DNA of 64,000 bases from Closterium sp. Naga37s-1. Taxonomy: Eukaryota > Streptophyta > Zygnematophyceae > Desmidiales > Closteriaceae. How positions within the stretch are numbered: position 1 is the stretch's first letter; every line of letters begins with the position of its first letter. The notes below the pieces were generated by a model that had not been told where the DNA came from, ran no database searches, and worked only from the letters and a program-made list of their open reading frames with translations. Below, in pieces: positions 22,701-31,093 of this stretch. The DNA lies in the NCBI GenBank assembly GCA_947471745.1, contig CANJKZ010000774.1, forward strand, positions 4,968,501-5,032,500. The letters run 5' to 3'. Made by a program: the position numbers and the translations under genes.

Positions 22701-25700
22701 TTCGTCGAGGCTGCGTGCACACGATATTGCAGAACCCCACCTTCCCGGAAGCTTCCGCCTCTTCAAAAATATACTGCGGCACCTGGGTGGTCTTGCCTGA
22801 CCCCGTCTCCCCACTCACCACCACCACATCCCCCTCCCTCAACGCCTGCACCACTTCCTCCCTCGCTCGTCTCCTTTGCCTCTCTATACCTTTCCTTCTA
22901 TACATATGTATATATATAATATATATTATGTAAACATATACAATCTTATTGACTCACAGCAATTCGTCGAGGCTGCGTGCACACGATATTGCAGAACCCC
23001 GCCGTCCCGGAAGCTTCCGCCTCTTCAAAGATATACTGCGGCACCTGTGTGGTCTTGCCCGACCCGGTCTCCCCACTCACCACCACCACATCCCCCTCCC
23101 TCAACGCCTGCACCACCTCCTCCCTCACTGCTGCCATCGGCAGCTCTCCCCGCTTCCTCTTCATCCCCTGCATCGCCCTCCTCTCACTCGTTTCCATTGC
23201 CTCTCTGTTGGTTCCTCCTGTGCCTCCTGTTCCTCCTGCCCCGCCTGCCCCTACAACTGCCAGGGCCTGCCACTGGCGCCAACGCTGCTGCAGCTCCCAG
23301 CTCTGAGCCTCCCTCCTGCGCACCACGGTAGGGCCTGGGAGGAGGAGAGAGGGAGGGTGGGCGGGTGGGTGAGGGCGGAGGGGCGAGGTCAGGGGAAGAG
23401 GGACAGTGGCACCCCTCCAACTGCCACGACCTGCCACTGCCGCCACCGCTGCTGCAGCTCCCGGCTCTTTCCCTCCCTCCTGCGTACCACAGCCGGCCCT
23501 GGGAGGGGGACAACGGGAGAGAGGGGGGGGGGGGGGGGGGGAGAGGGAGAGGGAGGTTGAAAGCTCCATTCCTCCTCCGTGGTTTTGCCATCAGTGACCC
23601 ATGGGCCACTGAGTTGACTTCTGAGCCATGACATGACTTCCAACCATTGTCATGACTCATGAACCATGGGCCACGGGCAATGAACCACGATTCGTGTCAA
23701 AACATTGTCATCAGACAATTCACTTTACTGAAGTTTTGAGAAGCTAAGATGGAAACAGACTCTCACTCACCTTCCTCTTGCCCAAGAAACGGGATTCTCT
23801 GCTTCTTCTGCCCTCCACCCGTTGCCTTCTCTTCGTCTGTAACAGCGAATGCACTCTTCTCAGCATCGCCACCACCAGAGAAAGCACCACCAGCACCAGT
23901 ACACTCAGCAGCACCAGCAGGACCAGTACCAGAAGCAGCAGCGGCCTCCCTAGCCCGGATCTCACTATCCACGAGTGCTGCAGCGAACTTGACTTGGTGC
24001 TTCGCTGCTGCCTCTGCTGCTGCAGCGGCACTGCTGATGCTCATCTCTGCAGCATCTGGGGGGGGGAAATGGAGGCAGACACGGGAGAGTAGATGCAAGA
24101 GGAAACCACAAGGGAGAGAGAGTGAACTCAAGAATGGCCAGAAGGGCCACTGCATTGCGTGCCGTCACGTAAAGAAACAGATTGTGAGATGTCTCAAGAT
24201 AAGTTTACCTGCTTTCTCTGCTAGCTCCAGCCACTGCTCTCTGTACCAGCTGATGGTGCAGCGGCACGTGGGGCCAGAAGAGCCACTGCGTTCTGAGCCT
24301 CTGACACACTCTCATACCCATCCTCTGCTACCTCGTATCACAGCTCACCTGCTTTCTCTGCTAGCTCCAGCCACTGCTCTCGGTAGGGAGAAACCAGCTG
24401 ATGGTGCAGAGGCATGTGGGGCAGGAGGGCGTGCAAGGCCAGAAGAGCCACTGCGTTCTGAGCCTCTGACACACTCTCATACCCATCCTCGGCTGCTGGC
24501 ACCTGGAATGTAATCGGCCCTACCCCCACCCCCTCTCCCTTTCCCCCTCCCGCTCCCCCTCTCCCCCCTCCTCCCCTCCCCCCCTGCCGTACCACAGTCA
24601 CTGAGTAGCTAAACTTCCCTGCGCCGCTGCTTCCTGGAAGCTTCGTGTACTTGGGAGCGGGCCAGAGGGCTTTAAGGCAGTGCTGCTGCAGCAGAGCCTT
24701 GGGCTGCCTTTGCATGTCCGCAGCAGCAGCGTCCTTGCCTTTCTTATCCTTCCCTCCCGCCTTCCCTCCCCCCCTGCCACCTGCCAGCTGCAGCTGCTGC
24801 CACGCTCTTTCCCTCGCACTCTTCCGCTGCAGTGCTAGCACAGACTCGGGCAACGCTGCTGCTGCGCCCTTTCCCACTTCCCCTCCCCCTCCCCCGTCAC
24901 TCTCATCGTCAAAGAGAGACATGCCTTCCAGCCCCATATCCTCCTCTTCTACCTCCTTTTCTGCTGGCTTTCCTGTTGCCCCTGCCCCTGCCCCTTCCCC
25001 CTCTCCACTTGCTGCTTTCCCTCCCCTTTCCAATGGCGCTTCCACATCTTCGTCCTCCTCCCCAAACAGCCCAAACCCTCCCTCCTCTTCCTCCTTCTCT
25101 GCCCCTCCAACAGCAATCTGCTGCTGGTTGGCCTCTTCGAGCATGGATTCAGAATAACCTGCACCACCAGTGTATAGGCACATACAGTGCAGACATACAT
25201 GCAAACGTGCACAGCACAAGTTAGTGTATCTGCTGCTGGTGATGCTGCTGCCGCTGGTTAGCCTCTTCGAGAATGGATTCAGAATAACCTGCACTGCCAG
25301 CGTAAAGGAGCATTCAGAATGCTCAGTAGTGTAAACATGCACAGCGCATGTTAGTGTATCTGTTGGTGGTGGTGCTGCTGGTTAGCCTCTTCGAGTATGG
25401 ACTCAGAATAACCCGCAATTAGAACGGATACACCTTGATGGCTTTTAAGGCGTCAAAGAAAGACCTCTTCCATGTATATCCCCAATATCCGCATTGCACA
25501 TGCCATACCATATGCTGCAGCCTCCGCATTGATCTCTCGGATCACCAGCCCCGCCTCTGCATGCCTGCCCTTGTCCATGCTCCCTTTCTAGACGGCTTAG
25601 GAAAAGCAGAATCTATGCAAGGCAAGTCATGGGCCATACCGTATGCTGCAGCCTCCTCTTTGATCTCGCGGATCAGCAGCCCCGCCTCTGCCTGCCTGCC

Positions 25701-27471
25701 CTTGTCCATGCTCCCCTTCGCCCTTGCTGCCTCGGCCTTTGCCCTCCCCAGATCCATCGCCAACGACTGCATGCGCTGCTCTGCAGGGGCCTGGAGTGGG
25801 AAGCATGGCAGGATTTGGGCAGAAGCGGTTGGAGAGGGGGGATTATATGGGACAGGGAAGCCAGTGAATTCCTCTCCCCAAGTGACGCCAATGATTCAGA
25901 TTCAGGGTTTTGGGTTCAAGTTCCAAAAAAAAAAGGTCCCCCACACGCAGAGGAGGGGGTTGGTGTGGAGGGTGGGCACCTGAGAGGTCACCTGAAGGTC
26001 GAAGCCATTACCTTTTTCCTGAGTTCCTTCCGGCGTCTTCTCTCCCTTGCATCAGCCCAAACCTGCAAACCGAGCAGAGAAGAACAGTGACACAACAGCA
26101 TGAGATAAAACATACAGCGTGAGAGGCCAAGACAGGAAAACTTGCAAGCCGCACAAATACAGGTAAGAGCTTATATACACAGCAAGAGAGGACCCTTATC
26201 CAAGCCTCACCTCCCAAAGAGGAGACCCCTTGAGCAAGTCGCTTCCTGCAGTCAAACCTCCTGAGGCCCCCTTATCCGCTACCTTCTCCCAGTCATCCTC
26301 ATCCTCTTCCTCCTCCCCCCTCCCTTCACCCTCACTCTCCTCCTCCTCACTCTCATATTCCGTCACATATCGCTTGATCCAATCCGCCTGCTTCTTCTTC
26401 CTCTCCTTCTCTCTCTCCTTCTCCTCTGCCTCCTCCTTCGCCTTCCTCTCTTCTTCCATCTTCCTGAATTTCTCAGCTTCTGCTGCTGAGGACCTTCCCC
26501 CACTTCCCCCTTCCTCATCTCCATCTTTTCCCCATGCGTCATCGCCGCCTCGCTGTCCTTCCCCTTCCACGTCAGCAGCAGCAAGCACAACCTCCACGTC
26601 ACCTCGTGCCAGAGTGGCAGTGGCAGCTGCAGAGGCGAAATGATGCGGCAGCTGCTGAGGTGGCAGGTGCAGGCAAAGCCAATCAAAAGCCGCCTCCAGG
26701 GAAAGCGACGAGGGGACGAGAGACGAGAGGGAACTCTCCACCTGCTCTACAGTAAATCCCTCTCTAGAGAGTGTTTCGTACGCGGATAATATGCGCCTGT
26801 TCGCAGTCTTTTCTTCAAGTACTGTCATGGGACCAGCAGCGCTGTCTGTGGAATATGATGAGGCCGCAGGAGAAGCATCCAAGGTGCTGCTGCCGTTCGC
26901 ACCTTTCTTGGTATCGTATGCCTGAATGAATTCGTCAAACCGCCACAACAAACAAAACACAAGAAAAATGGAAGTTTCAGACTTCTGCATTACAAAAACC
27001 GAAGAAATGGGCAAGGAGCATGGCAAAAGCACTGATCATGCATGGGTATAGCACTAAACCAAAGTAGCTGCAACTCTTTCCAGCCCTTGAATCATCTCCT
27101 CTCACCTTAACAACCAGCATTCGAAGCTGCTCTTCAGCCTCGGGACTCAACCGAACCTCCGTGGCTCGTTCGAACGCGTTCTTCCCCAACCCTCCACCAA
27201 TGAGCGTCACCGACTTGGCACTCCCACCTCCTCCCTCCACTCTCGTAGGGCCAGCAGAGGAGACACCCGAAGGACCTCCCACTCCAACTCTCTTTGATGC
27301 GTCAGCCTTTCCGCCTGTTCCGCTGGGAGCAGGAGCTGACTGCTTTCCAGTACCTCCAGGCGCTCTCCCTTGCGCCACTCGCCCCCCCGCGCGTCCGCCT
27401 CCCCCGCCTCTTCCGCCAGCTGCTGCGGTTCTTCCCCTCCCCCGACCCCCTCCGCCTCCTTTCGGAGGCAT
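13718..27471 (-). CDS. DExH-box RNA helicase, DExH7/DHX29-type (26 exons, 1779 aa)
   Basis: ATP-dependent RNA helicase of the DEAH/RHA group. Exons (minus): 27106-27471, 26211-26921, 26012-26062, 25640-25790, 24349-25158, 23771-24055, 22958-23334, 22405-22523, 22005-22226, 21483-21669, 20700-20855, 20176-20277, 19838-19993, 19530-19634, 18833-18973, 18308-18397, 17945-18085, 17369-17467, 16864-17175, 15545-15615, 15278-15356, 15025-15093, 14414-14650, 14233-14325, 13949-14071, 13718-13804; 5340 nt, all phases agree. Domains: Gly/Arg-rich N-terminus; UBA-like (~160-215); dsRBD-like ([11 protein letters not shown], ~590); motif I GETGSGKT (~879); II DEVH (~990); III SAT (~1032); [13 protein letters not shown] (~1236); [10 protein letters not shown] (~1283); HA2/winged helix (~1314-1530); OB fold (FHEKV...RDCTVVSP...LLFGG). 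It is longer than plant homologues (about 1460 aa) through low-complexity Gly, Glu and Ala inserts. Its introns carry many partial copies of neighbouring exons. Confidence 0.93.
15190..15250 (-). repeat. Partial copy of helicase exon 21 in intron 21
   Basis: The plus-strand text CCCCATGAGAAGGCGAGCAAACTGCAC parallels CCATGAGCAGTCGAGCAAACTGCAC inside exon 21 (15278-15356). It lies downstream of the exon in the transcript and is degenerate. Confidence 0.6.
15685..15775 (-). repeat. Degenerate copy of helicase exon 20 in intron 19
   Basis: Minus-strand reading gives an Arg-rich stretch followed by [12 protein letters not shown], parallel to [13 protein letters not shown] of exon 20 (15545-15615). 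No matching donor is evident, so it is probably unused. Confidence 0.55.
16001..16467. mobile_element. Fold-back (long inverted repeat) element in helicase intron 19
   Basis: Arms 16001-16175 and 16295-16467 are inverted copies (same order of GGTGCTCAAGTTCCC, GACAGAGT.GAGCCGGCC, GTGGGATTTGAGTCT and CCACTGC...ACGTCGCC), roughly 85% alike by eye, around a 119-bp centre. No transposase is present. It may be a MITE/fold-back transposon or an inverted local duplication; flanking direct repeats were not found because the flanks are themselves repetitive. Confidence 0.7.
16640..16885 (-). repeat. 21-bp minisatellite over the exon 19 splice donor
   Basis: About eleven units of a 21-bp sequence, minus strand GTGCTGGCTCTTCAGGTGGGT or the variant ...CTCCATGTGGGT. 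The first unit contains the exon 19 end (CTTCAG) and its GTGGGT donor, and all units are open in the exon 19 frame (VLALQVG). Diverged single units recur at about 16490-16560 and 15930-16000. Confidence 0.92.
17510..17775 (-). repeat. Two extra copies of helicase exon 18
   Basis: Exon 18 (17369-17467) is repeated at about 17525-17612 with its acceptor and again, shorter, at about 17700-17765. Both lie upstream in the transcript within intron 17. The copies keep GGCAGTAATGGTGAG-like blocks but end in unrelated sequence. Confidence 0.8.
17796..17890 (-). repeat. Partial copy of the 3' end of helicase exon 17
   Basis: Parallels the last ~80 bp of exon 17 (17945-18085), including GTTGACGTGC.CATA and a GGTAT donor-like end, in intron 17. 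It is diverged by indels. Confidence 0.65.
18195..18560 (-). repeat. Two partial copies flanking helicase exon 16
   Basis: Exon 16 is 18308-18397. A 3'-end copy at about 18208-18273 lies in intron 16 and a nearly full 5' copy at about 18484-18557 in intron 15, the latter with QPEIQ.VPLV..CL.IKLL readable. The three copies are collinear. Confidence 0.8.
19035..19130 (-). repeat. Partial copy of helicase exon 15 (motif VI region)
   Basis: Encodes [20 protein letters not shown] as exon 15 (18833-18973) does, but lacks the following part of the exon. It sits in intron 14. Confidence 0.85.
19385..19800 (-). repeat. Three copies of helicase exon 14 (motif V)
   Basis: About 19385-19455 (3' part with donor), 19530-19634 (the copy used in my model, with both splice sites) and about 19735-19795 (5' part with acceptor). 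The middle copy alone is complete and in phase with exons 13 and 15. Confidence 0.85.
20065..20430 (-). repeat. Copies of helicase exon 12
   Basis: The used exon is 20176-20277. About 20345-20427 repeats its first ~75 bp almost exactly, with an acceptor. A short 3'-part copy lies at about 20070-20100. Confidence 0.85.
21130..21610 (-). repeat. Three copies of the 3' half of helicase exon 10
   Basis: YESTGYKL-encoding blocks at about 21130-21260, 21350-21445 and 21483-21600. The last belongs to the exon in my model. The first also ends in a good donor (AAG then GTACAG), the second does not. Confidence 0.85.
21750..21960 (-). repeat. Copies of the exon 10 start and exon 9 end
   Basis: About 21755-21815 repeats the start of exon 10 with its acceptor; about 21838-21955 repeats the 3' half of exon 9 ([15 protein letters not shown]) with a GTGAGT donor. 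They lie back to back in intron 9, between exon 9 (22005-22226) and exon 10 (21483-21669). Confidence 0.8.
22690..22900 (-). repeat. Second copy of the helicase motif I (P-loop) exon end
   Basis: Repeats about 180 bp of exon 7 (22958-23334), from [12 protein letters not shown] through the P-loop GETGSGKT to the CTQPRRI end with a GTGAGT donor. The P-loop is intact. Upstream of it no clear acceptor in phase is seen. It lies in intron 7. Confidence 0.85.
23430..23510 (-). repeat. Copy of the helicase exon 7 start
   Basis: Repeats [17 protein letters not shown] of the exon 7 start (23290-23334) with its own CCCAG acceptor, in intron 6. Confidence 0.8.
24134..24335 (-). repeat. Partial copies of the 3' end of helicase exon 5
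   Basis: About 24225-24335 repeats the exon 5 end ([10 protein letters not shown] plus donor and the preceding [17 protein letters not shown] block); a shorter fragment (NAVALLA) is at about 24134-24170. The used end is at 24349. Confidence 0.8.
25228..25425 (-). repeat. Two copies of the helicase exon 5 start
   Basis: The exon 5 acceptor and first ~45 bp (about 25110-25160) recur at about 25240-25295 and 25375-25420, spaced about 120 bp, each with TATTCTGAATCC-like text. Confidence 0.85.
25513..25601 (-). repeat. Copy of the 3' half of helicase exon 4
   Basis: Encodes GSMDKGR.AEAGL.IREI with the same TAC-G-GTATGG-type donor as exon 4 (25640-25790). An upstream CTAG gives a possible acceptor, so it could be an alternative or relic exon. 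Confidence 0.8.
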
Positions 27472-27889
27472 CGCAACCGTAGCAGTAATTGCAAGGTATG
27501 AAGTCTTTGTCCTCAGGAATTCCAACGAATTGCGATCGGATTGGCAAAGGAGCTCGTGGACTAAGAAGGTCCGATAAAACCCTGTTTGACTTGGAAAATG
27601 AATGTGTGACCAATGGTAAGGTTGATGCGACAAGAGGGATCCTGAGTGCGTATTAGACCAACACAGGAGATTCGGAGATTCTGGAGAGGAATGCAATGAG
27701 AGGCTACCGGAGCTGCGAGGTAGATCCTACGCTGACTCGCAGAAGCTTAACTCTAAGAATCGAGGACCTTGCTAGACCCTGTAATTGGTCGCTTGCAGCT
27801 CTCTGGACAAGGAAAGAAAATGCTGAAAAACGCTTTAGATGCTAAGATGAGAAGCCAAGTAGAAAATCATCTGAGATATGTATGATTTG
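27472..27889. promoter_or_regulatory. Upstream region of the helicase gene
   Basis: No supported gene. It should contain the helicase promoter and 5' UTR (transcribed leftwards). I see no distinctive element. Confidence 0.35.
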
Positions 27890-28191
27890 TTATTGATACA
27901 GCCGCGAATGACACTTGTTCCTTGGCCTTGTCTTCGAGAATTCCCTGGTCAGAGACTTGCAATTCATTAATTCGTCCAGTGCACTGCTCTGATTTCTGAC
28001 AAGATGAAGAGATTCATGATGGTGAGTGATGTCAAATCCTGAGAACCTGGTTCGTGAACTCACGATACCGAAACGTAAAGGTTTCAGACGTTGGATATCG
28101 TGAAGAAACGCACTGTACCGTTCTGTCAAAACCTGACATGCAGTCAGATGCACCCGTGAGAATGAGTTGCAATGAGAATGAATGAGAAGGT

Positions 28192-28195
28192 TGTG

Positions 28196-28246
<51 letters not shown>
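28192..28246. repeat. (GT)n followed by a 37-T run
   Basis: Plus strand (GT)9 then T37. On the minus strand this reads as a poly(A) followed by (AC)n, the same arrangement as at the LINE 3' end (35071-35185). Confidence 0.9.
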
Positions 28247-28247
<1 letters not shown>

Positions 28248-28464
28248 GTAGGTGAAATATGCACTATACACGTACAATGCAAAAACACCACGGTCGTAAC
28301 CGGTGCTAGAGGGCATAGGTAGTGTATACTACCGTACCCTCCCAGATCTCTACGGAGGCTTATAGACCAAACGCCTAAACATTTCAGCTTGCCCGCCACA
28401 AAAACCTATTGTGCCGTTGTCACACTTCAGTACTTGCAGAAGCATCACGATACATCCCTCATGT

Positions 28465-28715
28465 TGGTTTTGTCGCTTCAGCTTTGGTGGCTTGGCTCCT
28501 CCGAACCTGCCTTCCCTGGTCTGGTGAGGTTGGTTTGCAACAGAAGCAGCTCTGGGTCGCTGCTGCTGAACAGGGCCTTGGTGACGAATGTGACGCTTCA
28601 GCCTTGGTCGATTGGCTCTGACCTTGCCTTGCTGAGATTGGTGGAGTTGGGTTACAGCAGAAATTGCCCTGCTTAGAAGTTGATGCCTGACAGGGCCTTG
28701 GGGACGACGAATGTT
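28465..28715. repeat. Two ~125-bp tandem repeats
   Basis: The halves share CGCTTCAGC.TTGGT, GAGGTTGG/GAGTTGGG and CAGGGCCTTGG blocks in the same order. They are readable on the minus strand as two related ~42-residue Arg/Gln-rich segments, so coding status is uncertain. Confidence 0.7.
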
Positions 28716-29266
28716 TCCAATCACACTTGCAGTCGTTCGAGCTTGTGTGAGCGGTGTGATAGGAGCAGCTGAGAGCAAAACACCTTCAGAGGGAAAAACA
28801 CCTCGAGTAGCTTGCCTTGATTCATGGCGCCGAAACACTCTGACGGCGTCATCTATTTCCTCCAAATGAAAATATGCTTCTTGTAACGTAGGGAAAATTC
28901 CAGAATCGACTTCTGTCTTCCTGTTCTTCAGAATCTTAAAGTCGGAATAACCTTCTTCACACATTCCAGTAGGAAAATAGTCAACGTCTTGAAATACTCT
29001 AGGAGCCGTGCCAAAATTTCGTGAAACGTCCCGTTCCGCCGACGTCATAAATTCAATCTGATGGAAAATTGGCTCTGGTCCATCCTTGATCGTTCCTGCT
29101 AGTGATTGAGGTGGTCTCCGCACTTGACTATGAGCTTCCTCTCTCTTTGGTAGACGATGAATCGCAGCAAAGGCAGATAAACGAAATATGTTCCGTTGTC
29201 CAGCCTCCTTGTACTTGCACTTTCCGCTTCTTTGTCTTGAACCTGTCTTGTTTTCACGGTGCCATC

Positions 29267-29698
29267 TTAAAACCGGGGTGCACATTCAGCTGAATGTGCA
29301 TCAAAGGTTATCCCTTGACTGAGTGGGTTACGAGGTGTGCTTTCAACCCCTTCGAGTCGAAATTCGTTTCCCCCCTCCCCCGCAATTTCGTTTCCCCACG
29401 CCCCCGCAATTTCATTTCCCCCTCCCCGTCGAAATTCGTTTCCCCCCTCCCCCGCAATTTTGTTTCCCCCCTCCCCCGCAATTTCGTTTCCCCCCCCTCC
29501 CGCCAATCTGTTTCATCCCTCCCGCCATTCGGTTTCACCCACACTTGCCATTTCACCCCCTCCCGCCACCTACGAAATGCCCGAAGCTCTAGCGGAATCA
29601 TTTTTTTGTCGCCCCTCGTGAGCCAATCACTGTTTTTCTCCAAACCCCCTTCCCAACATCTCAAGCCGAACCGCGTTGAATGTGCACCCTGGTTTTAA
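29267..29698. mobile_element. MITE-A, TTAA-bounded with ~24-bp terminal inverted repeats
   Basis: Left end TTAAAACCGGGGTGCACATT and right end inverted (AATGTGCACCCTGGTTTTAA), 432 bp in all, no transposase. The interior is dominated by CCCCTCCCCCGCAATTTCGTTT repeats. TTAA at both ends suggests a piggyBac-like TTAA duplication with termini starting AACC, but because TTAA is palindromic this is not proven. A sister copy lies 70 bp to the right. Confidence 0.75.
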
Positions 29699-29768
29699 GC
29701 GACGGTTTGACCCGACCATTTTAACTTCCTTAGAGTAACTTGAATGTCTTGAGCTTAAAAACAGTTTC

Positions 29769-30242
29769 TTAAAACCAGGGTGCACATTCAATTGGATTTC
29801 TGTCAAAGGTTAACCTTTGACCTCGGGGTTACTCAGTGATTTAGGAATATCTGGGGGGAGTGTTCGCTTCAGCAGGTGAACATTTGAACCCTCGAGATTT
29901 GGCAAATGTATACCGAAGTCATCGAATGTGCTTCCGCCAATTCGTTTCCCCCCTCCCCATACCTATTCCGCTCCCACCGAAATTGTTTCCCCTTCCCCCA
30001 CAATATCGTCTCACCCCCTTCCCCTTTCCGCCAACCCAGTTGCCCTCCCCTTGATCCCCAATTTCTAGATCCAAGTGTTATCAATTTCTCCCCTGCCAAG
30101 CCTCATCTCTCACGGACGAAAAGCCCCATGCTCGCCCATTCTCAACTATTTATTCGCTACTCGTCAACCAATCAGCAGTTCCCGCAAACATGCCGCCCAA
30201 AATTTAGCCTGGAGTCGCGTTGAATGTGTACCCTGGTTTTAA
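29769..30242. mobile_element. MITE-B, sister copy of MITE-A
   Basis: Termini TTAAAACCAGGGTGCACATT and the inverse at 30219-30242, 474 bp. It shares with MITE-A the GTCAAAGGTTA...TTGAC segment after the left end and GTTTCCCCCTCCCC tracts and CCAATCA near the right end. No ORF of note. Confidence 0.75.
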
Positions 30243-30777
30243 CCTGAAAAACAGAGATCTTCATAGAAGCAGTTACAACTAACCGATGTTCGCTCTGTGA
30301 ACACAATGTTGGCGTCATAAACAAGCTCTTGATGAGTAGATCCCGGATCTGTATTCAGATGGTCGAACTGATAGAGCTAAGCATGACATTGAGTAAGTTG
30401 AAGTTCTCAGAAGGGGCCATGGCGGAGAGCTCTGCGTGGTGATTGAGCTCTGCACGTCAATGTCGATTCAACGTCAATGTCAAGGTTGTGTTTTTGAGTA
30501 TTGGTAACGTACAACAGCACTCAGCTCTGACAGCCCTGTCGGTGATCAAATTCAGGCAGCCACAGCCCGCGAACGAAGAAGTTCTGTAACTTTGGCGACA
30601 CCCAATCACCCAACCAAGGGAATGACGAGCTTGACTCACATGGAAACCATCTTTTCGCGTCTGCCGAAGGCACAGAAATGTTTCCCGACATCCGCGAAAC
30701 AATTCCACCAACACCATATGCCTTGTACGGTATCTCGAGCAAGTCCCAAATCATCCAGGGAACGCGGGAAATTCTAG

Positions 30778-31093
30778 AATGCCAACTTCCTTCTTCTCGC
30801 TGGCATTAGATGCATCCTGACGCTGGCATTCCCTATGCTGCTGCTATTCACGATCCTTCTAATCCCAACGCCCGTATTCCTCTGATAGTGCTCCCTAGGG
30901 ACCAGCACAGTAGCACATACTAAGCGTCTTCGTAGTAAAAGATCCTTCACTGAAGCGCGCACACACGCACGTGGTTTCCGACCATCATCATGTCCGGGCC
31001 ATTCTAGGCCGCACACACACATTCTCCGTTTACCCTAGTTAATCTGAACCACATTTTCCTCAACGATCGCTCTACATCTTCGTTCCAATCAAG
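30778..31093 (+). promoter_or_regulatory. Upstream region of the SERGT1-like gene
   Basis: No supported gene; it should contain the promoter and 5' UTR of the gene starting at 31094. No clear core element was identified. Confidence 0.35.

Larger units (their letters stand above)
27890..30775 (-). other. Exon-like segments of an unresolved minus-strand gene
   Basis: Several minus-strand stretches look like spliced coding exons but I could not join them in phase: about 30642-30765 (ends TTTCCAT then GTGAGT); about 30290-30381 (CAG acceptor, FDHLNTDPGSTHQELVYDA..., donor GTTAGT); about 28790-29150 within a 311-codon ORF (28350-29285; FHQIEFMTSAERDVS, DVDYFPTGMCEEGYSDF); and about 28063-28149 (VLTERYSAFLHDIQRL, donor GTGAGT). 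The YFPTGMCEEGYSDF segment faintly recalls FkbM-type methyltransferases, which I do not assert. A ~125-bp tandem repeat (28465-28715), a GT/T tract and two MITEs interrupt the region. Confidence 0.35.

Noticed and set aside
22895-22950. AT-rich ATATAT palindrome considered as an origin or matrix attachment site
   Set aside because: Short intronic AT repeat beside the duplicated exon; no further evidence.
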